A DNA stretch of 64,000 nucleotides from SZUA-36 sp963759155. Its GTDB lineage: Bacteria > Pseudomonadota > Gammaproteobacteria > Xanthomonadales > SZUA-36. The position numbers and the translations under genes were made by a program. Below are positions 17,217 through 27,127 of this stretch, in pieces. Each line of letters begins with the position of its first letter. Within the stretch, counting starts at the first letter, position 1. Below the pieces are notes generated by a model. That model did not search any database. It was not told the DNA's origin and saw only the letters and a list, made by a program, of their open reading frames with translations. The stretch covers positions 1 to 64,000 of the forward strand of contig CAVWXX010000018.1 of NCBI GenBank assembly GCA_963759155.1. The letters run 5' to 3'.

Positions 17217-18782
17217 CTACTCGGCCAACCGCGGGTCATTCCTTCCATACTGGTCATGGCTTGAAACCCAGTCCAGTGATGAAATCGCTGCAGCCAGTGA
17301 AATCTCACCAGCCAACACGGTGGCGGCTACGATCTCAGCAAACTTTTTGACCTTGCCAACGCCTTCACATCCCATCGCCTGCAGGGCTTCTTTTTGGGTC
17401 GGAAGACCGGTTCCACCACCGCAGGTTGCAACAATCAGCGACGGAAGTGTTATCGACATGTAGAGATCATTCTCAGGCGACAGTTCTGAGTACAGTATTC
17501 CCATTGAAGACTCTGAAACATTGGCTACATCCTGACCGGTCGCCAGGAACATGGCGGTGATGGCATTGGCTGCATGGGCGCCATTGTTATTCGCGCCGGA
17601 CAGCATCGATCCAATGTTGGCAACTTTACCGTGAAAGTAGAGTGCTTCGGTTTCGACATCCATGATTTCCAGCAGCACATCGCGCTTGACGACAGCCTCT
17701 GCGACCACCCGTTTGCCGCGGGTTTTCATCATGTTGATCATCGATGCCTTTTTGTCAGTGGCAAAATTCGACTCGAGGAAGAATCGTTGAACCTCGACAA
17801 CATCACAGTTTTCCAGTATCCAGTTACAAGCGGCAAACGTTGCCTTGCCAACCATATTCATACCCGCTGCATCGCCCGTCTTGAAATTAAACCGCAGGTA
17901 AGCGAATTTGGCCGCAAGGTAATGATCGATGTAATCCAGTTTGACGAAAGGATCGGTGGCTTCCGCGACTACTTTTATTTCCTTGTTTTTCTGATTGATC
18001 CACTCGGAGAAGCGACGCGCCGAGGCCGCATCTTCGAAGACAAACACGGGTGCGCGTTGCATGTTGTCGCCTATCACCGCGCACTTGACCCCGCCGCTGC
18101 GATGCAGCACCTTCATACCCCGGTTATAGGATGCCACCAGAGTGCCCTCGCTACAGGCCAACGGTACATAAAACTCACCCTTGGCGTGTTCGCCATTTAC
18201 CAATAGCGGTCCGGCAAACCCCATCGGCACCTGGGCGACACCGGTAAAGTGCTCGATGTTTCCGCGCGTGACATGTGGATCGAAGGAGTAGCCGGCAATA
18301 TGCTTGAGATCCGCGCCGGTCTTTTCTTTGATAAATGCCTGGCGGGCCTGGATGATTTTATCGCTATAGTCGTCGACGGAGTCACGTGGAACGTTGCCGG
18401 GTGCGATCTGCGCAGAGCGCAGAACATCCTGTACTTCCAGGCTGATCCTGCCGAATGGCAGTGCGTCAAAATCGATACTGAGCTCATGATGACCCTCATG
18501 AAGGGGTTCTATGTCGAGGTAAAAATTGACCACGGTGCCCAATGGGAAGTCCACTGGATTTTCCGCGTTTACCTGGTCAAGTGGAATGGCATCATTTGCC
18601 TCAACAGAAACGAAAACCCTGTCACGCTCGATGACCTGGCCATTGAGCGTTATTTGCGAAACCCCGTTAAGCACAGCCGGACTCAGACGGCTCTTAACTG
18701 AAAACTGAACAAGTTGATCTTCGTTTCTCAGGCTGTTGTGATTGTACAATTTGGTGAGTAGGGACTTTGGGATGAATTGCAT
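17217..18782 (-). CDS. Hydroxymethylglutaryl-CoA reductase
   Basis: The start is ATG 18782 (AAGGA upstream), giving 521 residues; the frame is open farther but the extension looks non-coding. The reductase domain occupies about residues 150-521 and carries all four catalytic residues of the family: Glu212 (ACSEGTLVAS), Lys344 (ATDKKAS), Asp418 (TGQDVANVS) and His509 (WVSSHDQYG). The nucleotide-binding DAAGMNM and CGGGTGLPTQ motifs are also present. The pattern is closer to the class I (NADPH, synthetic) enzymes than to the degradative MvaA type. The first 150 or so residues form an extra domain I do not recognise. It reduces HMG-CoA to mevalonate. No other mevalonate-pathway gene is in the window. 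Confidence 0.93.
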   Translation of the reverse strand: MQFIPKSLLTKLYNHNSLRNEDQLVQFSVKSRLSPAVLNGVSQITLNGQVIERDRVFVSVEANDAIPLDQVNAENPVDFPLGTVVNFYLDIEPLHEGHHELSIDFDALPFGRISLEVQDVLRSAQIAPGNVPRDSVDDYSDKIIQARQAFIKEKTGADLKHIAGYSFDPHVTRGNIEHFTGVAQVPMGFAGPLLVNGEHAKGEFYVPLACSEGTLVASYNRGMKVLHRSGGVKCAVIGDNMQRAPVFVFEDAASARRFSEWINQKNKEIKVVAEATDPFVKLDYIDHYLAAKFAYLRFNFKTGDAAGMNMVGKATFAACNWILENCDVVEVQRFFLESNFATDKKASMINMMKTRGKRVVAEAVVKRDVLLEIMDVETEALYFHGKVANIGSMLSGANNNGAHAANAITAMFLATGQDVANVSESSMGILYSELSPENDLYMSITLPSLIVATCGGGTGLPTQKEALQAMGCEGVGKVKKFAEIVAATVLAGEISLAAAISSLDWVSSHDQYGRNDPRLAE

Positions 18783-18931
18783 GGCATCGTTCCTTCTAAG
18801 AACAGCTGAGTCCATATTATCATTTAGAATACGGTCCGCAATTGACCTGACGCAAGGCGGTTGTGTCTTGTTTGGCATTCGAACACAATGTCCCATTACT
18901 TTTGCGTTCCCCACCACCCCGGAGAATCCGT

Positions 18932-21259
18932 TTGACTGATGAGTCGTATTATTTTTCTAAACTTACTGCGATTCTGTCGTTCATGTTGCTTGTCGGTGCC
19001 TGCGCCGGGCAACCCGGTTCCGGACCACCCCAGGCACCGGAGAGCAATCAAATGCTGACCCTCGAATCAATTTTCAAAGACCATGACTACGACCCGAAAG
19101 AACCGGGTCAAATTCGCTGGCTGGAGGATGGGAGTGGTTACACCGCGCTGGAAACCGTTGAGGAGTTCGCCAATAAGGAACCGCCACGTGATGAGCAAGG
19201 CGAAATCATCAAGTGGCCTGAAGACATTATTTTTTACGATCCTGAAACGCTGGAACGCAGCATTCTGATTTCCGCAGCGCAACTAACACCAAAAGGTGCT
19301 GACAGAGCACTGACAGTTGAGGACTACAGTTGGTCTGAAGATCGCAGCAAACTCTTGATTTATACCAACAGCGTGAAGGTCTGGCGCACCAAGAGTCGTG
19401 GCGACTACTGGTTGCTGGATATCAACACAGGCGCATTCTGGCAACTGGGTGGTGAAGAGGCCGACGCAAGCACGCTGCAGTTTGCGAAATTCTCACCCGA
19501 TGCCAGCCATGTGGCGTATGTGAGAAAGGACAACGTCTACGCCCAGGAATTGAAAAACCGCACAATTCAACAACTGACCACTGATGCTTCCGACACCATC
19601 ATCAATGGTCTGTTTGACTGGGTGTACGAAGAAGAATTCCACGCCAGGGACGGATTCCGCTGGAGTCCCGACAGCACCAGGATCGCCTATTGGCAACTCG
19701 ACACCAGTGCTGCGCAAGATTTCATGATGATCAACAATACTGACGGTCTTTACCCCGAGGTAACCCGCTTCCCCTACCCCAAGGTGGGTGAGGAGAATTC
19801 CGCTGCACGCGTGGGTGTCGTTTCACTGGCCGATGGAATAACGATCTGGGCGAAACTGCCCGGTATCGCCAGGGATATGTACGTCCCGCGTATGGACTGG
19901 GCAAACGGAAGCACCCACATCCTGGTGCAACACCTCAATCGCAAGCAGGACACCAACCATGTTTACGCAGTTGCAGCGGATAGTGGAGAAATAGCTACAG
20001 TGCTGCTGGAGCAGGAGTCAGAATTTCTCGAGGTCTATGATGATGTCGAGTGGATCAAAAAGGAAGATGCCTTTCTGTGGATCTCCGAACGCAGTGGTTG
20101 GCGGCATATTCACCGTGTATCCCGCAATGGCGACTCCATCATCGACCTGACTCCGGGTGAATTCGATATCACCGATATGGCCGCGATTGATGATAGCAAC
20201 GGCTGGCTGTATTTCATCGCATCACCGGACAACATTTCGCAACGTTACCTTTACCGCAGCCGCCTGGATGGCTCGGGTGGTATGCAACGTGTGACCCCGC
20301 AGGAGTATGCCGGCACCAATGAATACCAGGTATCAAAGGACAGCCGATGGGCCATTCACACACATTCGTCGTTCAGCCAGCCACCGCAGACCCGCCTGAT
20401 TTCACTACCTGACCACAAAACCAGGCACGTGATTGAAGATAACCAGGCCTTGATTGACAAGTTGCGTAAACTCGCGCTGGGAGACTACGAGTTCTTCCAG
20501 GTTGCGGCACGTGACGGCCTCGTACTGGATGGTTTTATCATGCGCCCACCCGGGTTCGATGCAAACAAAAAGTATCCGATCATCAACTATGTCTACGGCG
20601 AACCCTGGGGACAGACCGCACAGGATAAATGGAATGGTGTAAGGCACCTTTGGCATTTCCTGATGACACAACATGGTTTTATTGTCGCCACCGTTGATAA
20701 TCGCGGCAGCCGTGCACCACGTGGAAGGGCCTGGCGCAGGTCGCTGTATGGTGCGGTCGGCATACTGGGTTCACGTGACCAATCTGATGCCCTGACAGCG
20801 ATAACTGAACGCTGGCACTATATTGATACTGAGCGCGTTGGTATCTGGGGCCACTCAGGTGGTGGCTCGATGACCCTGAACATGATGTTCCGCTACCCCG
20901 ACCAATACCATGTTGGTATCTCAAGGGCACCCGTCACCGACCAGTTACTTTACGACTCTATTTACCAGGAACGCTACTCAGGTTTGCTGGAAGACCATGA
21001 AGACGGATACCGTCAAGGCTCACCCATCCATTTTGCCTCACAACTCAAGGGCAAGCTGTTGTTGATACACGGCACCGGCGATGACAATGTGCACTACCAG
21101 GGTACAGAACGACTCATCAATGAACTGGTGAAACACAATAAACAGTTTGAACTGATGTCTTACCCGAACCGCAGTCACAGCCTGAAGGAAGGTGAAGGAA
21201 CACAACTGCACCTGTATACCCTGATGAAGGATTACTTTGAAGAGAACCTGAAGAACTGA
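18932..21259 (+). CDS. Dipeptidyl-peptidase-IV-like S9B peptidase, lipoprotein
   Basis: The best start is TTG 18932, seven bases after GGAGA. It places the lipobox LVGAC about 25 residues in, giving 775 residues anchored in the envelope. The beta-propeller (about 60-490) includes DWVYEEEF, the DPP-IV substrate-recognition glutamate loop. The hydrolase domain has the nucleophile motif GIWGHSGGGS, the acid in GTGDDNVHYQG, and His in NRSHSL. It should remove X-Pro dipeptides from peptide N-termini outside the inner membrane. The nucleophile elbow reads GHSGG rather than the usual GWSYGG, seen in some bacterial relatives. It is divergent from the HMG-CoA reductase gene. Confidence 0.92.
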   Translation: MTDESYYFSKLTAILSFMLLVGACAGQPGSGPPQAPESNQMLTLESIFKDHDYDPKEPGQIRWLEDGSGYTALETVEEFANKEPPRDEQGEIIKWPEDIIFYDPETLERSILISAAQLTPKGADRALTVEDYSWSEDRSKLLIYTNSVKVWRTKSRGDYWLLDINTGAFWQLGGEEADASTLQFAKFSPDASHVAYVRKDNVYAQELKNRTIQQLTTDASDTIINGLFDWVYEEEFHARDGFRWSPDSTRIAYWQLDTSAAQDFMMINNTDGLYPEVTRFPYPKVGEENSAARVGVVSLADGITIWAKLPGIARDMYVPRMDWANGSTHILVQHLNRKQDTNHVYAVAADSGEIATVLLEQESEFLEVYDDVEWIKKEDAFLWISERSGWRHIHRVSRNGDSIIDLTPGEFDITDMAAIDDSNGWLYFIASPDNISQRYLYRSRLDGSGGMQRVTPQEYAGTNEYQVSKDSRWAIHTHSSFSQPPQTRLISLPDHKTRHVIEDNQALIDKLRKLALGDYEFFQVAARDGLVLDGFIMRPPGFDANKKYPIINYVYGEPWGQTAQDKWNGVRHLWHFLMTQHGFIVATVDNRGSRAPRGRAWRRSLYGAVGILGSRDQSDALTAITERWHYIDTERVGIWGHSGGGSMTLNMMFRYPDQYHVGISRAPVTDQLLYDSIYQERYSGLLEDHEDGYRQGSPIHFASQLKGKLLLIHGTGDDNVHYQGTERLINELVKHNKQFELMSYPNRSHSLKEGEGTQLHLYTLMKDYFEENLKN

Positions 21260-21280
21260 GGCTTGTTAAGAAGTGCCGCA

Positions 21281-21325
21281 AAAAAAACGGCCACTCAGGT
21301 TTCAAATCAAGAAACCTGAGTGGCC
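21281..21325 (-). terminator. Rho-independent terminator for the minus-strand propeller gene
   Basis: GGCCACTCAGGTTTC (21289-21303) pairs perfectly with 21311-21325 around a 7-base loop. On the minus strand the stem is followed by a run of T (seven A on the plus strand at 21281-21287). It lies 43 bp beyond the stop of the minus-strand gene. Confidence 0.9.
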
Positions 21326-21367
21326 GCGCCTCCCCCGCCTTCAGTTCGGCGTTTCCACCTTGCCCTG

Positions 21368-22386
21368 CTACTCCACCGTGTAAATATCTATCTTGGTGAT
21401 GTCGTATGTCGTGGGCAAACCCGGGAAGTTCCAGTAGCGCGCGTTATTCACATACAGGGAATCGCCATGCATGGCACCACTTGCAACACCATCCATGTCG
21501 GAGTCGGTGATTTTCCCTACGAGTGTCCCGGTGAGCATATCATCATCCAATATCACCACCTGGATCGAGTCCAGGTCAGGCGTGTCGCCCGGTGACAGGA
21601 TGAACAAGGCGCCATCGTACATTACGATTCCGTCCAGAAAACTGCCATCCAGAAGACCTGCAAGCGGCGGGCTGACAATGATTTCATCCGAGTGACCAGT
21701 TGCTGGATCCACCTTGAAAATTTTCGAAGTGCCGGAGTTGCCGATAATCAGGGTCTTGCCATCGGGCGTTGCTACAATACCGTTAGCATAACGGCCAATC
21801 AGGTTATACACCATTGTCAAAATCACCGGTCAAAGGTATTGCCGTCGCGGCGTCCGGGCTTGCAGGGAATTTTGCCATTTTTAGACAGCGGTAACCGATA
21901 GATAAAGGACTGACCGAAATCGGTGAAATAGACAGCGTCCTGGGTGATGGCCAGGTCATTGATGACTGAAAAACCTGAATCATCCAGCTGGTATTTCATA
22001 ATCTCTTCGCCGCTATCCGCATCAAAAACATAAGCGTCACCCTGGGCACACCCGGCGACAATCAGGTTATTAGAGCGCTTGTCGACACGCATGCCGAGCT
22101 TATAACAATCACCGGCAAATACATCAAAGTCGGGCTCAGCCGGCACCAGTATCTCGCCTTTCCCATTCCGCAGATTAACCTTGTAGATTGAACCATCGAT
22201 TGAGCCGTTATAGGCCGTTGTTCCCTTGCCAATGGTGAACCCTTCTGGTGGGGCCCCATCCAACGCTGGAACAAGTTTGGCAAAGGGCTTTTCACCTGCA
22301 CTTACTGATTGGGCTGATAGCACCAGCAGCGCTATTGATGTGATTGCGGTGATGGCTAAAACGGGTGGCTTTTTCATTCCTGTCAT
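21368..22386 (-). pseudogene. Exported SMP-30/gluconolactonase-like beta-propeller protein, frameshifted twice
   Basis: The N-terminal piece (22386 to 21823, 187 codons) has a signal peptide and propeller-type repeats (DGSIYKVNLRNGKGEI, GDAYVFDADSGEEI, VINDLAIT). The C-terminal piece (to 21368, 152 codons) continues in a different frame with NGIVATPDGKTLIIGNSGT and later blades. Between them the third frame encodes ASPDAATAIPLTGDF, which joins the two logically. The gene therefore needs one shift near 21863 (an extra T after ATTCCC fits) and a second near 21823. The intact protein would be about 335 residues, periplasmic, with unknown substrate. Likely a pseudogene or the result of local sequence errors. 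Confidence 0.75.
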
Positions 22387-22898
22387 AATGTTGTTCTCTC
22401 TGGTAGTGGTTTGTGTTTAAAACCGGTTGCTAAATGACTAAAAGGGCGGCATATACCACCCGGGATATTTCCTTCTTGAAACAGATCATTCAGCAGACCG
22501 GACCAGTTTGGAGAATGACGCTAGAAGTCGCCATGGTGACTGACCCAAATCCGCTGAACGAAGTTTCATACCTTCTAAAGAGGTCTTATTCATTGCCCCT
22601 TTTCACTGGTCTGCTACACTGAAGATATAGCACCTCATAGTTAGTTTATTCAGGCTCCAACAAAATACCTGATGGAACCATGATTTCTAGCTGATGATTT
22701 AATATTTTTGTCTTTATCAATGCGTTAGATAACCAAGGTGAAATTTTCGACGGTGAGAATAAGGTGGGAATGACGTGACGCGCTTTCCCAATTCACACCC
22801 TCAATCAATAGGCATTCAGGCCAGGAGAGCGTGATCGCCAGCAGCCAGGTAGAGCAATAATCCTTGAGAAGTAAACGGCAAGACCTGGGTCGCAAATA
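22387..22898. other. Intergenic region without a recognisable gene
   Basis: It lies between the divergent propeller pseudogene and the CadC-like gene. I see no coding frame with a ribosome site and no repeat, only AT-rich stretches around 22690-22735 that could hold promoters. Confidence 0.5.
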
Positions 22899-24983
22899 AT
22901 GGCGAGCCAATCTGAAAAAATCGAGTTTGGTCGCTGGTGTTTTACTACCGACGCTGGCGATTTGAGTGATGGTGAGAGCACCACCCGCCTTGAGCCTCAG
23001 GTCGCCAAACTGCTGGCATACTTTCTTACACATCAAAACATGGTCATCAGCCGTGATGAACTGATTGCCGCCGTCTGGGGGAATCGTATTGTTTCCGACG
23101 ACGCCATCAATCGCTGTGTTTCCATCCTTCGGCAAACGCTTTCGCCTGATGACAAGCAAGCCTACATTGAAACCATCGTGCGCAAGGGTTACCTCGCTCA
23201 CTTCCCTCCCCCTGCGCCTAAACGCCAGGACAAAGTATCGCCCGTTCGTCATCGCAGTTATCTATTGCTGGCTGCACTCGCTTTTCTTGTAGTGATATTT
23301 GTATATAACATCATCAGCAAACAGGAAGATTCAATCAGTCAAACTCATAAACTGGCCATGGGCGGCCCACCCTTGGTCGCGGTGTTGCCATTTACTTCGG
23401 CCAGCCAGGATAGTGACAGTGAGTTTTTTGCCCACGGTATTCATAATGACCTGTTGACCCAGCTAGCGAAACTGCAATCGATGCGTGTTATTTCCGCTAC
23501 ATCCGTGATGGAGTACCAGGGTGTTGCGCATAATCTACGCGAGATAGGCGAGGAACTTGGAGCCGATGTGATACTTGAAGGCAGTGTCCAGATTGCCGCG
23601 AACCAAATGCGCATCAATGCACAGCTCATTGATACAAGTACCGATGAACATCTTTGGGCCGAAACCTATGATCGAACCTTGTCACCGGTCAATATTTTTG
23701 ACATACAAAGTGAAATTGCACGTGCCATCTCAAAAGAAATGCATGCCACGCTGACGGTGAACGACAATATACAACTATCGCTCATCCCAACCGAGAACAT
23801 GGCAGCTTATCGTGCCTTTCACCGGGCGATGCAAATTTGGGAGGCGCGCGATGGTAGGGATGACACAGAATTTATCCAGGCGCTGGAGCAGACATTGGAA
23901 CTGGACCCGATGTTCACACGCGCATGGGCTGAGTTGGTCAGTGTGCTCGCATTCCAAAATTTTTCGGGAGACGAACCTGAATTTACCTTACGTGCGGAAC
24001 AAGCACTGCAGCAGCTTCAGGAAATCGCACCCGGGTCAGCCGACCACTTGTTTGGTCAGGCGGCTTATGTCTATTACACCCTTAGGGACTACAACCAGGC
24101 TCACGACATCATTTCCCTGGCGCTTTCAATGAACCCGAGTGATACTCGAGTGCTGGAAATGAAATCCTGGATCGAACGTCGACAGGGTGATTTCAACGCA
24201 TTCGTGGAGTCACGAAAACAGGCGCGCAGACTGGACCCACGAAACCCCAAATGGATCAATTTACTGGTTTACTCACTAATGCTAACCCATCGCTACGATG
24301 AGGCTTTGGCTGAGGTAGAGAGTTCAACAGCGACGAGTTTTGATATTGCCTATGCCCACAATCTTCTGTTGTATCGCGAACATAGGGATCTCAAGCATTT
24401 TCAGCAATCAATAAACAGTTTATGTCTCCAATATGAGCAGCCAAATTGTGGATGGGAAGTTCACATCGCCAACAAGGATTACCTGGCCGCTTTGGACTCT
24501 ATTGGCCAGGAAAAAGACGAGCCAGGCAGATTTTTCAGTGAGACTGCAGAGTCAAACCGAATATTCACTTACTGGTTAATGGAAGACAAAGCATCATTGT
24601 CACGGGAATTCGCTATTTGGAGCAATCAACTGGAAGACGGTCGAGATGATTCGGGTAACTTCCGGGACGGCCGTTCCTATATCGGCGCGGCACTGCTGTC
24701 AGGTATTCAGGGCCATACCACAGAATCCATCCAACATATTGATCAGTGGAATCGGCACAGGCCAATTGATTGGGCGAATCAGGCCGTCTGGGGCCACAAT
24801 GCCTGCCGGATTCTCGGTATGGTCACAGCGACGAGTGCTGCAGTGAATTGCATAAAGGAACGGCTTCAGCAGGCCAGTCTTGTCATGGCATTTTGGGAAC
24901 CCTATTTGCCGTTCTACGACTCGATACGCGATGAACCGGAGTTCGTTGAAATGCTCACCGACATTGACGGGGTTCAACCCTGA
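22899..24983 (+). CDS. CadC-like membrane regulator with wHTH, TolB-like and TPR domains
   Basis: The 694-residue protein begins with an OmpR/PhoB-type winged helix (about 8-108: RLEPQVAKLLAYF, SRDELIAAVWG, IVSDDAINRCVSILRQTL, YIETIVRKGY). One membrane helix follows (about 120-141), then a periplasmic TolB-N/FlgO-like domain (VAVLPFTSASQD, FFAHGIHNDLLTQL, LEGSVQIAANQMRINAQL, LWAETYDR), then TPR-like helices. This is the ToxR/CadC plan: a membrane-spanning transcription factor that senses an envelope signal and binds DNA from the inner face. It shares the middle domain with the genes at 6528 and 60769, which have membrane helices in place of the DNA-binding domain. Its targets are unknown. Confidence 0.9.
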   Translation: MASQSEKIEFGRWCFTTDAGDLSDGESTTRLEPQVAKLLAYFLTHQNMVISRDELIAAVWGNRIVSDDAINRCVSILRQTLSPDDKQAYIETIVRKGYLAHFPPPAPKRQDKVSPVRHRSYLLLAALAFLVVIFVYNIISKQEDSISQTHKLAMGGPPLVAVLPFTSASQDSDSEFFAHGIHNDLLTQLAKLQSMRVISATSVMEYQGVAHNLREIGEELGADVILEGSVQIAANQMRINAQLIDTSTDEHLWAETYDRTLSPVNIFDIQSEIARAISKEMHATLTVNDNIQLSLIPTENMAAYRAFHRAMQIWEARDGRDDTEFIQALEQTLELDPMFTRAWAELVSVLAFQNFSGDEPEFTLRAEQALQQLQEIAPGSADHLFGQAAYVYYTLRDYNQAHDIISLALSMNPSDTRVLEMKSWIERRQGDFNAFVESRKQARRLDPRNPKWINLLVYSLMLTHRYDEALAEVESSTATSFDIAYAHNLLLYREHRDLKHFQQSINSLCLQYEQPNCGWEVHIANKDYLAALDSIGQEKDEPGRFFSETAESNRIFTYWLMEDKASLSREFAIWSNQLEDGRDDSGNFRDGRSYIGAALLSGIQGHTTESIQHIDQWNRHRPIDWANQAVWGHNACRILGMVTATSAAVNCIKERLQQASLVMAFWEPYLPFYDSIRDEPEFVEMLTDIDGVQP

Positions 24984-25039
24984 TAGCACACAAGGGTATA
25001 CAATGCCCTGATTGCACAAACACAAAAGAGAGAAATTGA

Positions 25040-26089
25040 ATGTCCTGGCAAAATAACAATGGCCGTGGTGGCCGACCTTTAAATGGCGCCCCGCCTGACC
25101 TGGAAGAACTTCTCCAGAGAGGGCAGGATCGTATTAAGCAATTGGTACCGGGCGGAGGCTCAAAGGGACGATCCGGTTTCGTCATCCTGATTCTTCTCGG
25201 ATTGGCGGCATGGACCGCCTATTACACTGTTCCCAGTGACTCGGTTGCCGTCATCCAGCGTTTCGGTAAATACCTTAAAGAAGTGCCACCCGGTCTGCAT
25301 TTCAAGATGCCTTTCGGTATAGATGTTTCGTCAATTGTGCCGGTGAAACGGCAATTGAAACAGGAATTCGGTTTTGCCACACCAGGCGCCCAGGACCCCT
25401 TCCAGACTTCACGCGACGGAAGACTGGAAACCGAGATGGTCACCGGTGATCTGAATTCAGCCCTGGTGGAATGGGTGGTCCAATACCGGGTCGCGGACCC
25501 CGTGAAATTTCTCTTCGAAGTACGTCAACCAAGAGGTACGCTCAGGCATGTATCCGAATCCGTCATGCGCGAGGTGGTCGGTGACCGAACCGTGGATGAA
25601 GTGATCACCATCGGCCGCCAGGAAATTGAAGTCGAGGCACTCGAGAAAATGCAGGCGCTTGCGACCAAATATGAAATGGGTATCAGCATCGACCAGGTAC
25701 AACTGAAGAACATCAACCCGCCCGGACCGGTGCAGGAATCATTCAACGAGGTTAACCAGGCCCAGCAGGAGAAGGAAAAGCTGATCAACGAGGCACGTCG
25801 TGATTACAACAAGGTCATCCCGCTTGCAGAAGGTGAAAAAGACCAGCGCATCCGCGAGGCCGATGGTTATCGTCTCAAGCGGATCAACGAAGCGGAAGGT
25901 GATGCAAGCCGCTTCAATGCCCTGTTTGAAGAGTACAGCAAGGCACCGGAAGTAACCCGCCGTCGTATCTACATCGAAACCATGCAGGAGATACTGCCGG
26001 AAATACGCTCCAAGATTATCGTGGACGAGCAATCGCAGGGGATTTTGCCATTGTTGAATCTCGATACCCAGAAAGGAGACAAGCCATGA
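25040..26089 (+). CDS. hflK: HflK, FtsH protease modulator
   Basis: The 349-residue protein has a glycine-rich cytoplasmic N-terminus, one membrane helix (about 46-66), and a stomatin/prohibitin (SPFH) domain with the HflK signatures VIQRFGKY, PPGLHFKMPFGID and TVDEVITIGRQEIE. A charged coiled coil follows (about 235-310). With HflC it forms the large periplasmic cage around FtsH and modulates degradation of membrane proteins such as SecY. Its stop overlaps the hflC start (ATGA), so the two are translationally coupled. The usual upstream neighbours hfq and hflX are absent; a CadC-like gene precedes it instead. Confidence 0.96.
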   Translation: MSWQNNNGRGGRPLNGAPPDLEELLQRGQDRIKQLVPGGGSKGRSGFVILILLGLAAWTAYYTVPSDSVAVIQRFGKYLKEVPPGLHFKMPFGIDVSSIVPVKRQLKQEFGFATPGAQDPFQTSRDGRLETEMVTGDLNSALVEWVVQYRVADPVKFLFEVRQPRGTLRHVSESVMREVVGDRTVDEVITIGRQEIEVEALEKMQALATKYEMGISIDQVQLKNINPPGPVQESFNEVNQAQQEKEKLINEARRDYNKVIPLAEGEKDQRIREADGYRLKRINEAEGDASRFNALFEEYSKAPEVTRRRIYIETMQEILPEIRSKIIVDEQSQGILPLLNLDTQKGDKP

Positions 26090-27057
26090 GTAAAGTCGTA
26101 AAAGTCAGTGGCCTGGTGCTTCTGGGCGCCGCAGCATTTATCCTGATAAATTCCGTTTACACCGTCAATGAAGTACAACAAGTCATTGTTACCCAATTTG
26201 GTAAACCCGTTGGCGAGCCGGTGACCACCGCCGGGCTCAAAGTGAAGATACCTTTTATTCAAGAGATCAACCCGATCGACAAACGGGTGCTGGAATGGGA
26301 TGGTTCCCCTTCGGATATGCCGACCAAGGATAAGCTCTATATATCCGTTGACCTGTTCGCACGCTGGAGAATCGTTGACCCCTTACAGTATTTTTTACGT
26401 TTACGTGACGAGCGTAGTGCACAATCCCGTCTCAATGACATCCTCGGCAGCGAAACACGCAATGCCGTGGCCAAGCACGAGTTGATTGAAATCATTCGCA
26501 CGACCAAGGACCGTATCCCCCTGCGTGACTCCATGATGACCTCAGCGCAACAGGAAGTAAAAATGCGCTCACTGGTACCTATCCAGAAAGGGCGAAAGCT
26601 GGTTGAGGATGAGATTTTCGCAGCAGCTGCCGAGAAAGTTCAGGTATTTGGCATCGAATTACTCGATATTCGCTTCAAGCGGATTAATTACAACCAGAGT
26701 GTGCGCCCGAAAATCTATGACCGGATGATCTCCGAGCGCCGGCAAATCGCCGAGCGGTTCCTGTCGGAAGGCAACGGTGAAGCTGCCAGGATACGTGGTA
26801 ACCGGATGCGTGACCTGAACAAGATACAGTCCGAGGCATACCGGGAGGTTGAAGAAATTCGGGGCGCTGCAGATGCAAAGGCCACGGAGATTTATGCCAG
26901 GGCTTATAACCAGAGCCCCGAGGCTGTCGACTTCTATGAGTTCACCAGGACCATGCAATCCTACCAGGACATCATCGCCGACAACTCGACCCTGGTACTG
27001 TCCACCGACAGCGATCTGTTCAAATTTTTGAAGGGTATGGATCCGGATACTCAATGA
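26086..27057 (+). CDS. hflC: HflC, FtsH protease modulator
   Basis: The 323-residue protein has an N-terminal membrane helix (about 5-24) and an SPFH domain: VNEVQQVIVTQFGKPVG, the ARWRIVDPLQYF segment, and the long charged helix SERRQIAERFLSEGNGEAARIRG. A C-terminal EFTRTMQSYQDII and LSTDSDLFKFLK complete the HflC pattern. It forms the alternating HflK/HflC ring that controls access to FtsH. Its start overlaps the hflK stop by four bases. Confidence 0.96.
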   Translation: MSKVVKVSGLVLLGAAAFILINSVYTVNEVQQVIVTQFGKPVGEPVTTAGLKVKIPFIQEINPIDKRVLEWDGSPSDMPTKDKLYISVDLFARWRIVDPLQYFLRLRDERSAQSRLNDILGSETRNAVAKHELIEIIRTTKDRIPLRDSMMTSAQQEVKMRSLVPIQKGRKLVEDEIFAAAAEKVQVFGIELLDIRFKRINYNQSVRPKIYDRMISERRQIAERFLSEGNGEAARIRGNRMRDLNKIQSEAYREVEEIRGAADAKATEIYARAYNQSPEAVDFYEFTRTMQSYQDIIADNSTLVLSTDSDLFKFLKGMDPDTQ

Positions 27058-27127
27058 AATAAGTGTTAATTTTAGATAGTCATCAGTGATTTATTGTGAT
27101 TTACTCACACTCTCGAGAGAGGGATTA

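Noticed and set aside
22725..23252. 175-codon minus-strand frame
   Set aside because: Shadow of the CadC-like gene; it overlaps the winged-helix coding region and has no motif.
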